A stretch of 64,000 nt of DNA, from contig JAEZGI010000018.1 in assembly GCA_023416995.1 (NCBI GenBank), positions 1 through 64,000 of the forward strand. Direction: 5' to 3'. Source of the stretch: Bacteroidota bacterium (GTDB lineage: Bacteria; Bacteroidota; Bacteroidia; Chitinophagales; Chitinophagaceae). Under the pieces are notes generated by a model. It searched no databases. It was not told where the DNA came from and saw only the letters and a list, made by a program, of their open reading frames with translations. Shown piece by piece: positions 26,904 to 36,561 of this stretch (position 1 is the first letter of the stretch; each line of letters opens with the position of its first letter). Position numbers and translations under genes: made by a program.

Positions 26904-28508
26904 TCAGGCTTTTGGTGTAATCAGCAAGGGCCGGAACAGGTTTTTCTTGAGCCTTGCCCTACCGATAAAACGGTAGCCGTCTATCTTGTAAAATTGTGAA
27001 GGATAAATCATGATATCCTCGTCACGTGTGTCAAAAAGCAGATCTTTTGAAACCTTCCCGTCTTTGGTAATTTTTGAAACAATTACTTGTCCCCCGTAAC
27101 CATCCAGGTGAAGACGTGGCACTTCACTTTCCGGCAGGTCAAGATTTTTTAAATTATCGAGGTACAGGAAATAATAGCCGGTTTCATCGTTTATAAGTTT
27201 GAAACCCATTGTGCCCTGCCCCCGGGTGCCGCGTTGTTTCTTAGGAACTTTCCGCATCCACTCAAATTCACCCGAAACATTTACACGAGCCGCAAAGATG
27301 TCTTCATAGTGAAAAGTATAGTACGTTCTGCCAAAACCGCTTGATGATTGCGTGTAATGCTCAATTACCTGGTATTCTTCACAGGTGATGAAGATCCCGC
27401 CATCTTTTTCAACAATCACATCTCTTACCTTGAGATTCGCTACCTCGTAATCTTCTTTATTTTCTATCTTTTTACGCGCGCGCGCGGATTCAAATCTGGC
27501 AAGTTCCGCTTTCGGAAATTCATAGTAACCATTTTTGAATTTAGAGAGATTGTTATTTGCATCAATCGTAGCCAGGAATATACCATCAGTACCTGTTCCC
27601 TTTGACTTTTTGCTATAAGTGCATGAGATGATCATGCCGCTTGAAGCATTTTCTGATAAACTTGTTTCGCGGATGTAATTATCATCAACTGCGATCGGGA
27701 TGCTGATGATCTTTTTACTGTCGGCAGTGAATTTCAGCAATTCGTAATGATAACCTGGCTTACCGGTTTCTTTATCCCTTTCCCGGCGTTTTTCATTGTC
27801 GTACACTTTTGCAAGCATATAAGCATTGCCTTTTGCATCAACAGAAAAATCCGAATTATCCATCACGGCTTCGCTATAAGGCATTGTAAATTCATTGCCC
27901 CAGAGTTTTTTCAAATTGTTATCAAAAACCTGGAAACCAATTTTGTCAAAATTCTTTTTATCGCTCCTGTGTTCTGGCTGCAACCGATATGTTACACAAA
28001 GAATGTTTCTGGATAAGTCGAAACTGTAATCATACTTTTCTGTTGTCTTCAAACTATAAAAACGCGGAACTGCAGATGCGCCCGCTATTTTAGAAGTCTC
28101 AAATAACTTGTTGTTGACTCCGGTGATCTTACCTGTCTGAAGATCCACTTTGTCAGCAAAAAGCATTTCGCGTTGATTGCTTCTATCCCAGTCGCTATGT
28201 AGCCAGAAATAATTGTTGTTGCTGAAATCAACCAGGATCTCGCTGTTGAAATTGCGTGTTACATCCAGGTCAATCTTCTGCTCCATCGTTTTACGAAGAT
28301 CTTTTGGATTGAAACGAACAATGATGAGTTCTTCTTTTTTTATCGACAGGTTAACGATCCCGTCTTTTTCATTACCGAAAAATGCGAGATCAGCGGTTTT
28401 GCGGGGGAGGTCATATTCCTGGCCCAGTTTTAAATCGAACTTTTTGTTTTGTGCAAAGGTTTGTACTGCCAGCACAAGGGCCGCGCAGACGATGAAGCAT
28501 CTTTTCAT
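26904..28508 (-). CDS. Secreted protein of unknown function
   Basis: A 534-residue exported protein. Residues 1-19 form a Sec signal peptide (MKRCFIVCAALVLAVQTFA, then QNKK). The mature region is rich in short beta strands and repeated D/N-rich turns (for example VDLQTGKITGVN, FSVDAKGNAYMLAKVYD, FLATIDANNNLSKF), suggestive of a beta-propeller-like fold. No catalytic motif was recognised. It is monocistronic, with 252 bases to gltB downstream and 307 bases to the amidohydrolase operon upstream. The base composition matches its neighbours. It resembles the uncharacterised secreted proteins common in Chitinophagaceae; no function is proposed. Confidence 0.72.
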   Translation of the reverse strand: MKRCFIVCAALVLAVQTFAQNKKFDLKLGQEYDLPRKTADLAFFGNEKDGIVNLSIKKEELIIVRFNPKDLRKTMEQKIDLDVTRNFNSEILVDFSNNNYFWLHSDWDRSNQREMLFADKVDLQTGKITGVNNKLFETSKIAGASAVPRFYSLKTTEKYDYSFDLSRNILCVTYRLQPEHRSDKKNFDKIGFQVFDNNLKKLWGNEFTMPYSEAVMDNSDFSVDAKGNAYMLAKVYDNEKRRERDKETGKPGYHYELLKFTADSKKIISIPIAVDDNYIRETSLSENASSGMIISCTYSKKSKGTGTDGIFLATIDANNNLSKFKNGYYEFPKAELARFESARARKKIENKEDYEVANLKVRDVIVEKDGGIFITCEEYQVIEHYTQSSSGFGRTYYTFHYEDIFAARVNVSGEFEWMRKVPKKQRGTRGQGTMGFKLINDETGYYFLYLDNLKNLDLPESEVPRLHLDGYGGQVIVSKITKDGKVSKDLLFDTRDEDIMIYPSQFYKIDGYRFIGRARLKKNLFRPLLITPKA

Positions 28509-28815
28509 TGTTGAATTGATAAGGTTTAGAGTTGAAATGAATCAGGGGTTTCCGCGCAAACTAGCACATTCCCCGTTATGTTGCAACCAGGTAAATTAAA
28601 ATATTTCGTTAACTGATGCAGCAACGAACAGCATATGTTGGTGGCATCTATGGAGTGGGAAACACCTTTGGTAAATGTTCACATATGGAACGACCAGATA
28701 TTAGAGCCGGATTTTCCAGGTGTGTTGATGGGATTATGCCGAGCAGTTAAGCGGAGTATAAATGCCGGTAGCACTGTAGCTTCATAACAATGGTGTGCGC
28801 GCCTCGATAAACCGT
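28509..28815. other. Intergenic region before the secreted hypothetical gene
   Basis: A 307-base gap with no gene. It should hold the promoter for the gene at 26904-28508 and the end of the M20 amidohydrolase operon. I found no exact TAnnTTTG/TTG pair, no strong terminator and no repeat. Confidence 0.4.
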
Positions 28816-30006
28816 TCATTTAATGCCATCCGCCAGTCGCTTCAGTGCTATATATGCCATCAGACCGCTTCCGATCTCCAGCGCAGATTCATCAATATCA
28901 AAATTGGGAGTATGTAAGGCAGAAGAAATACCTTTCTCGTCATTACCAACACCAAGGAAATAAAAACATGCATCACGATGCTGACCATAATAGGCAAAAT
29001 CTTCGGCAGCCATCAGTAGTTCGCCTTCAACCACCTGTTCATTCCCAAGATAAGCGGCAGCATCATTAATGACCTGCTCAGTAAGCCATTCGGCATTATA
29101 CAACGAAGGATAACCGCGTTCTACATGAAAATCGCAGGTGGCGCCCATGCCTTCAGCTATGCTGATAGCCATCTTTTTCATTCGATCATGCGCTTCCGCG
29201 CGCCAGTTTTCATCCACTGTCCGAAAGGTTCCCTGTAAGGTTACTTTATCAGGTGTTACATTGATGGCACCATCTCCAATAAAACGACCAATGGTCAGCA
29301 CGCCGGGAACAACCGGGTTACTGTTACGGCTAACAATCTGCTGCAATGCCAATACAATATGACAGGCAATTAATACAGGATCAATATTTAAATGCGGCAT
29401 TGCACCATGACCGCCGCGCCCATGCACAGTTATATTGAGCTCATCCATTGAGGCCATCGCCCTGCCTTTTCGAATGGCAACTTTACCACAGGGCAAACCT
29501 GGTAATACATGTTGTCCAATAACAACGAGCGGAGAAGGTTCTTCCAACACACCGGCTTTAATCATCAGACTCGCACCACCAGGCAACTTCTCTTCAGCAG
29601 GCTGGAAAATCAGCTTGATCGTTCCCCCAAATGAAGATTTTAACGACATCAATATCGATGCGGTCGCCAATAATGAGGCGGTATGCACATCATGACCGCA
29701 GGCGTGCATCACACCTTCGGTCAAAGATTTGTATTCGGTATCGTTCAGCTCATGTATGGGCAACGCATCCATATCGGCACGCAGTGCAATCACTTTATCA
29801 GAAGTCTGATCGCCTTTGATCATTGCGACTACCCCTGTTTCTGCTAACCCAACATACGGAATACCTGATTGCTCAAGTTGCCTTTTTATAAAGGCAGAAG
29901 TATTGTATTCCTGGAAAGACAATTCAGGATTTGCGTGCAGGTACCTGCGGTTGCTGATGGCAGCCGCGAGATGTTCGCTTGCAAGTTTTTTGATAATATC
30001 GATCAT
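28816..30006 (-). CDS. M20-family amidohydrolase (N-acyl-amino-acid / hippurate hydrolase type)
   Basis: A two-zinc amidohydrolase of 396 residues in the M20D group. It carries ALRADMDALPIHE (about residues 73-85) and MHACGHDVHTASLL (about 97-110), which hold metal ligands. The catalytic Glu pair is in FQPAEEKLPGGA, and GRGGHGAMPHLNIDP is the lid-domain His. The C-terminal metal His is in ALHTPNFDID. Such enzymes cleave N-acyl or N-acetyl groups from amino acids or similar amides. It is the last gene of a four-gene minus-strand operon (MFS carrier, epimerase-like, DHDPS-like, this gene) with a 7-base gap to its neighbour. This suggests it deacylates or opens an amide in the imported compound. 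The substrate is unknown. Confidence 0.88.
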   Translation of the reverse strand: MIDIIKKLASEHLAAAISNRRYLHANPELSFQEYNTSAFIKRQLEQSGIPYVGLAETGVVAMIKGDQTSDKVIALRADMDALPIHELNDTEYKSLTEGVMHACGHDVHTASLLATASILMSLKSSFGGTIKLIFQPAEEKLPGGASLMIKAGVLEEPSPLVVIGQHVLPGLPCGKVAIRKGRAMASMDELNITVHGRGGHGAMPHLNIDPVLIACHIVLALQQIVSRNSNPVVPGVLTIGRFIGDGAINVTPDKVTLQGTFRTVDENWRAEAHDRMKKMAISIAEGMGATCDFHVERGYPSLYNAEWLTEQVINDAAAYLGNEQVVEGELLMAAEDFAYYGQHRDACFYFLGVGNDEKGISSALHTPNFDIDESALEIGSGLMAYIALKRLADGIK

Positions 30007-30013
30007 TTCTTAC

Positions 30014-31075
30014 TCACAAATTACCTGAAAGAAAACTGGCTACAAAATCATCGTCTGTAAGCGAAGCATATTGCTTACAAACACGATCGATCTCCGCTGC
30101 CTGGCCGGCAGACAACCCTTCTTTCGGGTCCAGGCACCATTTGCCACGTAATAAACCCTGGCGGTACAACACTTCGTGAATACCGGCAATACAACCATGA
30201 AAAGCGTTAGCTGAATCAAAGATGGCTGCATTCATATCTGTTACAGCTATATTACGGGACAACAGCGCTTCTACACCGGCATAATTATTCGCTATACATT
30301 GTTTAACATCCTGCAGTATTGCGACGGCTTTGTGCGTCCAAACCGCCCAATGACCCAACAATCCTCCGACAAATCTTTTTTCTATGATTGAACCATCAAC
30401 ATCAACACGATAAGGCGTTAACAGGTCCGCAATGATATTATCATCGTTACCGGTATACAAAGCTATATCGTCTCTGCGACCTGAATTACATACTGCTCTA
30501 ACGACGTCAAGGGTCTGGTAACGGTTAAACGCTGCCACTTTGATGGCTTTAACATTTGGTATCTCAGCAAACGCGCGCCAGAAATTATAACTAAGTAATC
30601 GCCCCCCAACCGCTGGCTGTAAATAAAAACCAATAACAGGAATTTCTTCTGCTACTGATTTCACATGATTGATCAACGCCTCGTCACTATAATCGTTTAA
30701 GCCACCTAAACTGAGCAGGCCGAGATGATAGCCATATTTCCGAGCAAGCCTTGCTTCGGCAACAGCCTGCTGCGCTGGTCCGCAAACGCCGGCTACTTTA
30801 ATAAACGGGCGCTTCAGATCAGCGCGGTCGATTTCTTCTGCAGCAAGTTTCAGTACCGGTTCAAGGAGATTGATCTCCGGATTGCGGATAGCAAACTGCG
30901 TGGTATGAACACCCACAGCAATACCACCTGCACCAGCAGCCATATAATACCTGGTTAATAAACGCTGATGTTTCTCATCTAACTGCAATGATTCTGTGAG
31001 CGCAAGAGGGTGCGCAGGAATTACGGTTCCTGCCTGCAGTGCGTTTGCTATGTTGCTATCAAGTGTGTGAGCCAT
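30014..31075 (-). CDS. Dihydrodipicolinate synthase/N-acetylneuraminate lyase family protein
   Basis: A TIM-barrel class I aldolase/lyase of 353 residues, longer than the usual 290-310 for DapA because of a C-terminal extension. The Schiff-base lysine is probably K179 in NVKAIKVAAFN, the position of the DapA Lys161 in the IKE motif. The preceding PVIGFYLQPAVGG corresponds to the Tyr-bearing strand, but the canonical YNxP is changed. The opening VIPAHPLALTE corresponds to the usual TALVTPF strand. The altered motifs and the operon context argue against lysine biosynthesis and for cleavage of a keto acid in a catabolic route. It lies 3 bases from the epimerase-like gene. The exact reaction cannot be named. 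Confidence 0.82.
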   Translation of the reverse strand: MAHTLDSNIANALQAGTVIPAHPLALTESLQLDEKHQRLLTRYYMAAGAGGIAVGVHTTQFAIRNPEINLLEPVLKLAAEEIDRADLKRPFIKVAGVCGPAQQAVAEARLARKYGYHLGLLSLGGLNDYSDEALINHVKSVAEEIPVIGFYLQPAVGGRLLSYNFWRAFAEIPNVKAIKVAAFNRYQTLDVVRAVCNSGRRDDIALYTGNDDNIIADLLTPYRVDVDGSIIEKRFVGGLLGHWAVWTHKAVAILQDVKQCIANNYAGVEALLSRNIAVTDMNAAIFDSANAFHGCIAGIHEVLYRQGLLRGKWCLDPKEGLSAGQAAEIDRVCKQYASLTDDDFVASFLSGNL

Positions 31076-31078
31076 ACC

Positions 31079-32095
31079 TTAAAACTGTCCTTTTCTTTCC
31101 TGGAAATGTGTTTCTTTATTTATGATCTTACCGCCTTCATTGATCCACCCGGTAAGCAACTCCATTATTTTCAGCAAAGGCGTGCGTGGATATCCAAACA
31201 ACCGAAATGCCTCTGCTGCATTGCTCAATAAAGAAGTAGGCTGTTCTTCATTTTCGAACACCGGTTGCACACCAAACATTCTTCCGAACTCTTCAGCCAC
31301 CCATCGAACGGATACGGTTTCAGGACCCGTGATGTTTAATAACTTACCCGGCACATTGCAATGCAATAGCGAACGGATGGCCATTTCGTTGGCATCACCC
31401 TGCCAGATAACGTTTACATTGCCCATCTGTAAATCAATTGCGCGTCCGGCTTTTACAGATTTTGCAATTTCGAGTAACACACCATAGGTAACATCGTTTG
31501 CATAGTTCAGCCGATAAATAAGAATGGGTGTATTGTTTTTTGAAGAGAAATGTTGAAAAACGCGCTCCCGACCCAAACACGACTGGGCATATTCACCAAA
31601 AGGCAAAGGCACATATCTTTCACTGGCACCACCCATATTCAATGGCGTTAAATGATACACGTTACCCGTTGAAAACACGACGATATTAGAACCCGGGAAC
31701 TTTTGCGCTACCCGGCCTGGCAGGTAACTGTTGATTGCCCAGGTATATGACTCTTTTCCTTTTGTGCCGAACTTTGTACCAGCCAGGAACAGGATGTTTT
31801 TTACATCGGGAAGAGCAGCTAAATCCGTTTCTTCCATCAGGTCGGCCGCAATGGTTTCAATACCTTCTGCAACCAGTTCAGCGCGCGCCTCCGGATCAGA
31901 GAACCTTGAAACTGCATAGATCTTTTTATCAACGCCGGCTTTCAGACAGGCTTTTTTTGCAAGAATGGCAAGCGCCGGTCCCATCTTTCCACCGGCACCA
32001 AGCACCATGATATCGCCATCAATCTTTGCAATATCTTTTAATAGTTCATCTGAAGGTTCAAGCAATTGCCTGTACTGCAACGCAACATTGTTCAT
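31079..32095 (-). CDS. NAD-dependent epimerase/dehydratase family protein
   Basis: An extended-SDR-like protein of 338 residues from the ATG at 32095. The frame is open to an ATG at 32197, but that start would bury 34 Cys/Leu-rich residues in the end of the upstream carrier gene, so I prefer 32095, 17 bases after the carrier stop. The NAD-binding motif is IMVLGAGGKMGPALA (about residues 27-41). FLAGTKFGTKG and VVFSTGNVYHL follow as later Rossmann elements. The Tyr-x-x-x-Lys catalytic pair was not clearly placed, so dehydrogenase, epimerase or dehydratase chemistry remain open. Its place between the carrier and the aldolase-like gene suggests it modifies a sugar acid or related compound before cleavage. 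Confidence 0.8.
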   Translation of the reverse strand: MNNVALQYRQLLEPSDELLKDIAKIDGDIMVLGAGGKMGPALAILAKKACLKAGVDKKIYAVSRFSDPEARAELVAEGIETIAADLMEETDLAALPDVKNILFLAGTKFGTKGKESYTWAINSYLPGRVAQKFPGSNIVVFSTGNVYHLTPLNMGGASERYVPLPFGEYAQSCLGRERVFQHFSSKNNTPILIYRLNYANDVTYGVLLEIAKSVKAGRAIDLQMGNVNVIWQGDANEMAIRSLLHCNVPGKLLNITGPETVSVRWVAEEFGRMFGVQPVFENEEQPTSLLSNAAEAFRLFGYPRTPLLKIMELLTGWINEGGKIINKETHFQERKGQF

Positions 32096-32111
32096 ATAGT
32101 TATCAATTAAA

Positions 32112-33317
32112 TTAGTCTTCAACAATCGCCTTCCGGGGCAACAGCAACACCGAAATGATTCCCACAACACCCAACACGATAAGCACAGCAAAAGCATTGG
32201 TGTAGTTACCTCCTACATCTCTCAGTCTGCCGACCAACACAGGCGTAAGTGCATCGGCCATTACATCTGCTGATAAGATAACGCCCATAACCCTGCCCAT
32301 AACACGCACACCAAATAATTCAGCAGCCATCAATGGAATGATCATATAATCACCACCCAGACCGATACCAAACAAAATCGCAAACACATATAAAACCCCC
32401 GGAGAAGATGAAAAATATAACAATGGGATCGAGCCTGCAACAAGCGTGTAGATCAGCATCATCACGTATTTCTTCGCCACGCGATCGGCCAGCCAGCCCA
32501 TAAACAAACGGCCAACGATACTCGAAAACAAAACCAACGTAAGCATATTGGCAGCTTCAGCCTGCGTGAACTTCAGGTCCAGACTAAAATATAATTTAAG
32601 ATGCTGAACGGTACCGCTCACGGCACCAATAGAACAAACACTTCCTATCAACAATAAATAAAATGATCGCTTTTTTAGAATTGTGTTCAACTTAACCGGA
32701 GGTGCCTGCTTTTTTTCGGCGAGTTGAAAGCCCTCGGGATTGTCTTTTGTAAACCACACAAAAGGCAGTGCTATAACGATCATCAGTAGGCCAAGTACAG
32801 ATATAGCCTGTTGCCAGTCTAATTTTACACTCAGTGCACGCGTTATCTGCGGAACAAACATTCCACCAATACCAACGCCGAGATAGGCAATGCCCATTGC
32901 TTTACCACGGGCCGTTTTGAACCACCTTGACATCAGCACCTGGTTAGGTAAGGGCCCGCCGGCAATATACCCGGCGGCGGCAATTATGTTGAAAAGATAA
33001 AACTCAAACAAGGTATCCATGGTACCCATCAACATCAAACCCCCACCACCAAGCAATATACCGGTCATGATCATTTTCCTGGGACCATACTTATCAACCA
33101 ACCAACCAGCCAGGAACGCAAAACAAGCCATAATTACACGACCCACCGCAGCACCCGAAGTAACCGTGGCGCGCGACCAGCCGAATTCTGTTACCCAGAA
33201 ATCATAGAAAAAAGGAAGACCATAAAACATGATCCCGATCAGGGAGAAAAGACTGACGAATCCAGTAGCGCCGGCAGTGTAATGGGCAGGAGTCAGTTTG
33301 CCCGTAGAATTGGTCAT
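32112..33317 (-). CDS. MFS transporter
   Basis: Major facilitator carrier of 401 residues with about 12 membrane helices. The loop motif between helices 2 and 3 is recognisable as GWLVDKYGPRKMIM, and its counterpart in the second half as GWLADRVAKKYVMM. The helix 1 region FVSLFSLIGIMFYGLPFFYDFWVTEFGWSRA resembles the oxalate/formate and monocarboxylate antiporter subgroups. It is the first gene of the four-gene operon and likely imports the organic acid or amide degraded by the other products. A TACATTTG box lies 29 bases upstream of the start. The substrate is unknown. Confidence 0.88.
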   Translation of the reverse strand: MTNSTGKLTPAHYTAGATGFVSLFSLIGIMFYGLPFFYDFWVTEFGWSRATVTSGAAVGRVIMACFAFLAGWLVDKYGPRKMIMTGILLGGGGLMLMGTMDTLFEFYLFNIIAAAGYIAGGPLPNQVLMSRWFKTARGKAMGIAYLGVGIGGMFVPQITRALSVKLDWQQAISVLGLLMIVIALPFVWFTKDNPEGFQLAEKKQAPPVKLNTILKKRSFYLLLIGSVCSIGAVSGTVQHLKLYFSLDLKFTQAEAANMLTLVLFSSIVGRLFMGWLADRVAKKYVMMLIYTLVAGSIPLLYFSSSPGVLYVFAILFGIGLGGDYMIIPLMAAELFGVRVMGRVMGVILSADVMADALTPVLVGRLRDVGGNYTNAFAVLIVLGVVGIISVLLLPRKAIVED

Positions 33318-33345
33318 CTGGCTTGATTATAAGTCAATGTATAAC

Positions 33346-33353
33346 CAAATGTA
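33346..33353 (-). promoter_or_regulatory. Candidate -7 element for the MFS-amidohydrolase operon
   Basis: TACATTTG on the minus strand matches TAnnTTTG exactly and lies 29 bases before the MFS start codon. No TTG was found at the expected distance, which could mean an activator is needed. Confidence 0.42.
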
Positions 33354-33445
33354 AGTATTTCAACCGACTTTGCGTAGGTGACTACATATATTTTAATGAC
33401 GGCAGTTACATGAGCGATTACCCGACTGTTTGCGTAAGCTACCCG

Positions 33446-34702
33446 TTACACCAGGTAACCAAAAAGACTGTCATTTTTGTTCAGCTCTGTGTAGGTAATG
33501 TTGTAAGCCTGCATATTGGCTATAAGAACCTGGTAATCTTTTTTACTTTTCAATTCGATCCCCACCAGCGCGGGACCGGTTTCTTTATTGTGTTTCTGCA
33601 TGTACTCAAATCGCGTGATATCATCATCCGGACCAAGCACATGGTTTACAAATTCTTTCAAAGCGCCCGGGCGTTGGGCGAACCGAACGAGAAAATAATG
33701 TTTGAGACCTTCATACTGAAGACTTCTTTCTTTGATCTCCTGCATTCTGTCGATATCATTATTGCTGCCGCTGATAACACATACTACCTGCTTACCGCGA
33801 ATCTCTTCTGCATAGTCATCCAATGCAGTGATTGACATGGCGCCCGCAGGCTCAACCACGATAGCGTCTTCGTTATACAATTGAAGGATGGTTGAACAGA
33901 TCTTGCCTTCGGGTGCAAGGTTCACATCATCCAGCACGTCTTTGCAGATAGCATAAGTAACTTCACCCACCCGTTTAACAGAAGCACCGTCAACAAAGCG
34001 TTCGATGTTCTCCAGCGTAACCGGGTGACCGGCTTTCAAAGCAGCAACCATCGATGGCGCACCCTCAGGCTCTACCCCGATAATTTTTGTGTTGGGTGAA
34101 TATGTTTTGAAGTAAGAACCAACTCCGGCAGCCAGGCCCCCGCCACCAATAGGAACAAAAACATAATCAATGTTGCTTTTGTCCTGCAGGATCTCAACTG
34201 CAACCGTTGCTTGCCCCTCGATGATGCGATAATCATCAAAAGGTGGTATGTAGGTCATACCATTATCTTCAGTGTATTGTTTCGCAGCAGCCGCGCAATC
34301 GTCAAAAGTATCACCAACCAGTTTGATCTCGATACTGTCTGCTCCAAACATCCGGGTTTGATTTACCTTTTGATTAGGAGTAATGATCGGCATAAAGATC
34401 ACACCACGTACATTCAGCTTCTTACATGAATAAGCAAAACCCTGCGCATGGTTGCCGGCACTGGCCGTTACAACACCTTCTTTCAGATCTTCAGCGGGCA
34501 GGCTGCTCATCATGTTATAGGCACCGCGTAACTTATATGATCTTACAACCTGGAGATCTTCGCGTTTCAAAAAAACATCGCACTGATATTTTCTGCTGAG
34601 ATTGTGATTATAAGTTAGTGGTGTCCGGTTAACCACACTTTTCAGCCGGGCCGATGCCGCTTCAAAATCCAGTTGGTGCCTAGTGTTTGCTGGTGCTTCC
34701 AT
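33446..34702 (-). CDS. ilvA: Threonine dehydratase (biosynthetic)
   Basis: PLP enzyme that deaminates threonine to 2-oxobutyrate, the entry step to isoleucine. I place the start at the ATG at 34702 (418 residues), because the nine upstream in-frame residues from 34729 are not conserved-looking. The PLP lysine is K57 in VVRSYKLRGAYN, and the phosphate loop is GGGGLAAGV. The C-terminus from about residue 330 is a single ACT-like regulatory domain (HYFLVRFAQRPGALKEFVNH), as in the shorter IlvA forms, so isoleucine inhibition is expected. It is the last gene of the leader-controlled ilv operon, 109 bases after ilvC. Confidence 0.95.
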   Translation of the reverse strand: MEAPANTRHQLDFEAASARLKSVVNRTPLTYNHNLSRKYQCDVFLKREDLQVVRSYKLRGAYNMMSSLPAEDLKEGVVTASAGNHAQGFAYSCKKLNVRGVIFMPIITPNQKVNQTRMFGADSIEIKLVGDTFDDCAAAAKQYTEDNGMTYIPPFDDYRIIEGQATVAVEILQDKSNIDYVFVPIGGGGLAAGVGSYFKTYSPNTKIIGVEPEGAPSMVAALKAGHPVTLENIERFVDGASVKRVGEVTYAICKDVLDDVNLAPEGKICSTILQLYNEDAIVVEPAGAMSITALDDYAEEIRGKQVVCVISGSNNDIDRMQEIKERSLQYEGLKHYFLVRFAQRPGALKEFVNHVLGPDDDITRFEYMQKHNKETGPALVGIELKSKKDYQVLIANMQAYNITYTELNKNDSLFGYLV

Positions 34703-34811
34703 AATTATTTGATACCTTATAAAAAGCAAATGCTTTCTGCCGTGTCATTGAAGCCCGGAAAAAGCATTTGCCTTATGAAGTCATTTCATCAACTTCAGTT
34801 GAACAATAGCA

Positions 34812-35900
34812 TTAATTAGCAGATGCTGCTACCTTTTTAGCAGTATCCTCTGCTTTCTGGTTTTCAGGACGAAGACTTCTTACGGTCTTTCCTGCCTGCC
34901 ACATTTCACTTTCTCTAAGTTCTGCTAATTCAACTTCAAGCTTTTCACGGTAATCAGATTTACTGTTGCTTTCAATTGATTTGGCAGCCTCTTTACCAGA
35001 AGCAACACTTTCATATAATTCTGTGAACACGGGTAAAGTAGCATCACGGAATTTCTTCCACCAGTCAAGCGCACCGCGTTGTGCAGTTGTTGAACAGTTG
35101 GCGTACATCCAGTCCATGCCATTTTCCGCTACTAACGGCATCAGTGATTGTGTGAGTTCTTCAACTGTTTCGTTGAAGGCTTCAGATGGGGTATGACCTT
35201 TCTTGCGGAGCACTTCGTATTGTGCAGCAAAGATACCCTGTATAGCGCCCATCAATGTTCCTCTTTCGCCGGTAAGATCAGAGTAAACTTCTTTCTTGAA
35301 ATCAGTTTCAAACAGGTAACCACTACCCACGGCGATACCCAAAGCTATCACACGTTCTTTCGCGCGACCTGTCGCATCCTGGAAGATTGCATAGCTACTG
35401 TTCAAACCACGGCCCTGAAGGAACATCCGGCGAAGCGAAGTACCAGAACCCTTAGGTGCAACCAGGAACACGTCAACATCTTTTGGAGGGATAATATTTG
35501 TTTGTTCGTTGAAAGTAATACCAAAACCGTGTGAGAAATATAATGCTTTACCCGCGGTCAGATGTTTCTGAACGGTTGGCCAGAGTTGTATCTGGGCAGC
35601 ATCACTCAACAGGTAGCAAATGATGGTTGCTTTTTCAAGCGCCTCTTCAATTTCGAACAATGTTTTTCCGGGTACAAAGCCGTCTTTCACTGCCTTATCC
35701 CAGGTTTTTGATTCTTTGCGCTGACCAACGATTACGTTGATACCGTTATCCTTTTGGTTAAGAGCCTGTCCGGGACCTTGTACCCCGTAACCGATAACTG
35801 CCACCACTTCGTTTTTCAGAACTTCCTGGGCTTTAGCAAGCGGGAACTCATCGCGTGTAACAACGTTTTCTTCCACGCCCCCGAAATTTAGTTTTGCCAT
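34812..35900 (-). CDS. ilvC: Ketol-acid reductoisomerase
   Basis: Isomerises and reduces acetolactate and acetohydroxybutyrate with NADPH and Mg2+. It has 362 residues, slightly longer than the ~330-residue class I form because of a lysine/alanine-rich C-terminal tail. The Rossmann motif VIGYGVQGPGQALNQ starts at residue 35, with the NADPH-phosphate loop in GQRKESKTW. The metal-binding Asp/Glu region is in YSDLTGERGTLMGA. The catalytic C-terminal domain includes MYANCSTTAQRGALDWW. It lies between ilvN and ilvA in the operon. Confidence 0.96.
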   Translation of the reverse strand: MAKLNFGGVEENVVTRDEFPLAKAQEVLKNEVVAVIGYGVQGPGQALNQKDNGINVIVGQRKESKTWDKAVKDGFVPGKTLFEIEEALEKATIICYLLSDAAQIQLWPTVQKHLTAGKALYFSHGFGITFNEQTNIIPPKDVDVFLVAPKGSGTSLRRMFLQGRGLNSSYAIFQDATGRAKERVIALGIAVGSGYLFETDFKKEVYSDLTGERGTLMGAIQGIFAAQYEVLRKKGHTPSEAFNETVEELTQSLMPLVAENGMDWMYANCSTTAQRGALDWWKKFRDATLPVFTELYESVASGKEAAKSIESNSKSDYREKLEVELAELRESEMWQAGKTVRSLRPENQKAEDTAKKVAASAN

Positions 35901-35943
35901 AATTGTATTTTATTGTGTTTATTGAAGATTGAGTGTTTGATAA

Positions 35944-36531
35944 TTACATGGTGAATACTTCGTCCTGCCGGTCGAGGAACTCATTTTCAACCAGCTCTTC
36001 GCCGGGTTCAACTTTTTCAAATTCTATTAATCGCTCGTGGAAACCATTACTTGCCTTGATGATGGCAACACGGGCACTTCTTACAAATTCAATTAATCCA
36101 TATGGTTCCAATACTGAAACCAAACGATCGGTTTCTTCACGGTGACCACTCGTCTCAAAAATGGTGTAGTCTTTCCTGATCACCACCGCTCTTGCGCCGT
36201 ATTCACGCAAAAGCCGTTCTACCTTCACCTTTTCGGCAATCGCATCGGTTGATACTTTATATAAAGCCAGCTCCTGCCAAACGATCTCTTCGTCGGTATT
36301 ATAAAAGGCGCGCAGCACATCCACCTGTTTTTCAATCTGGCGGGTAAGCTTCTTCACTACATCTTCTGTTTCCGTAATAACAATGGTAAAGCGATGTATA
36401 CCTTCGATTTCAGAAGGTGAGGTATTCAGACTCTCTACATTGATCTTACGCCTTGAAAAGATGATGGCGATCCGGTTAAGTAACCCGATCTGATTTTCGG
36501 TATATACTGTTACCGTGAATTCCTGTTTCAT
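35944..36531 (-). CDS. ilvN: Acetolactate synthase, small regulatory subunit
   Basis: Valine-sensing regulatory partner of IlvB. It has 195 residues, with an N-terminal ACT domain (FTVTVYTENQIGLLNRIAII, IHRFTIVITE) and a second ACT-like half (about residues 95-165, beginning ELALYKVS). The length fits the IlvH/IlvN long form with both domains. It is 30 bases downstream of ilvB and 43 bases before ilvC. Confidence 0.95.
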   Translation of the reverse strand: MKQEFTVTVYTENQIGLLNRIAIIFSRRKINVESLNTSPSEIEGIHRFTIVITETEDVVKKLTRQIEKQVDVLRAFYNTDEEIVWQELALYKVSTDAIAEKVKVERLLREYGARAVVIRKDYTIFETSGHREETDRLVSVLEPYGLIEFVRSARVAIIKASNGFHERLIEFEKVEPGEELVENEFLDRQDEVFTM

Positions 36532-36561
36532 TTATTGAAATTTGAGAAGATGATTAATTGA

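Noticed and set aside
32096..32197. Upstream ATG for the epimerase-like gene
   Set aside because: It would overlap the end of the MFS gene and add a Cys/Leu-rich segment that is just the carrier gene read in another frame.
33323..33835. Plus-strand frame of 170 codons opposite the end of ilvA
   Set aside because: It is the antisense of conserved ilvA coding sequence and has no recognisable domain.
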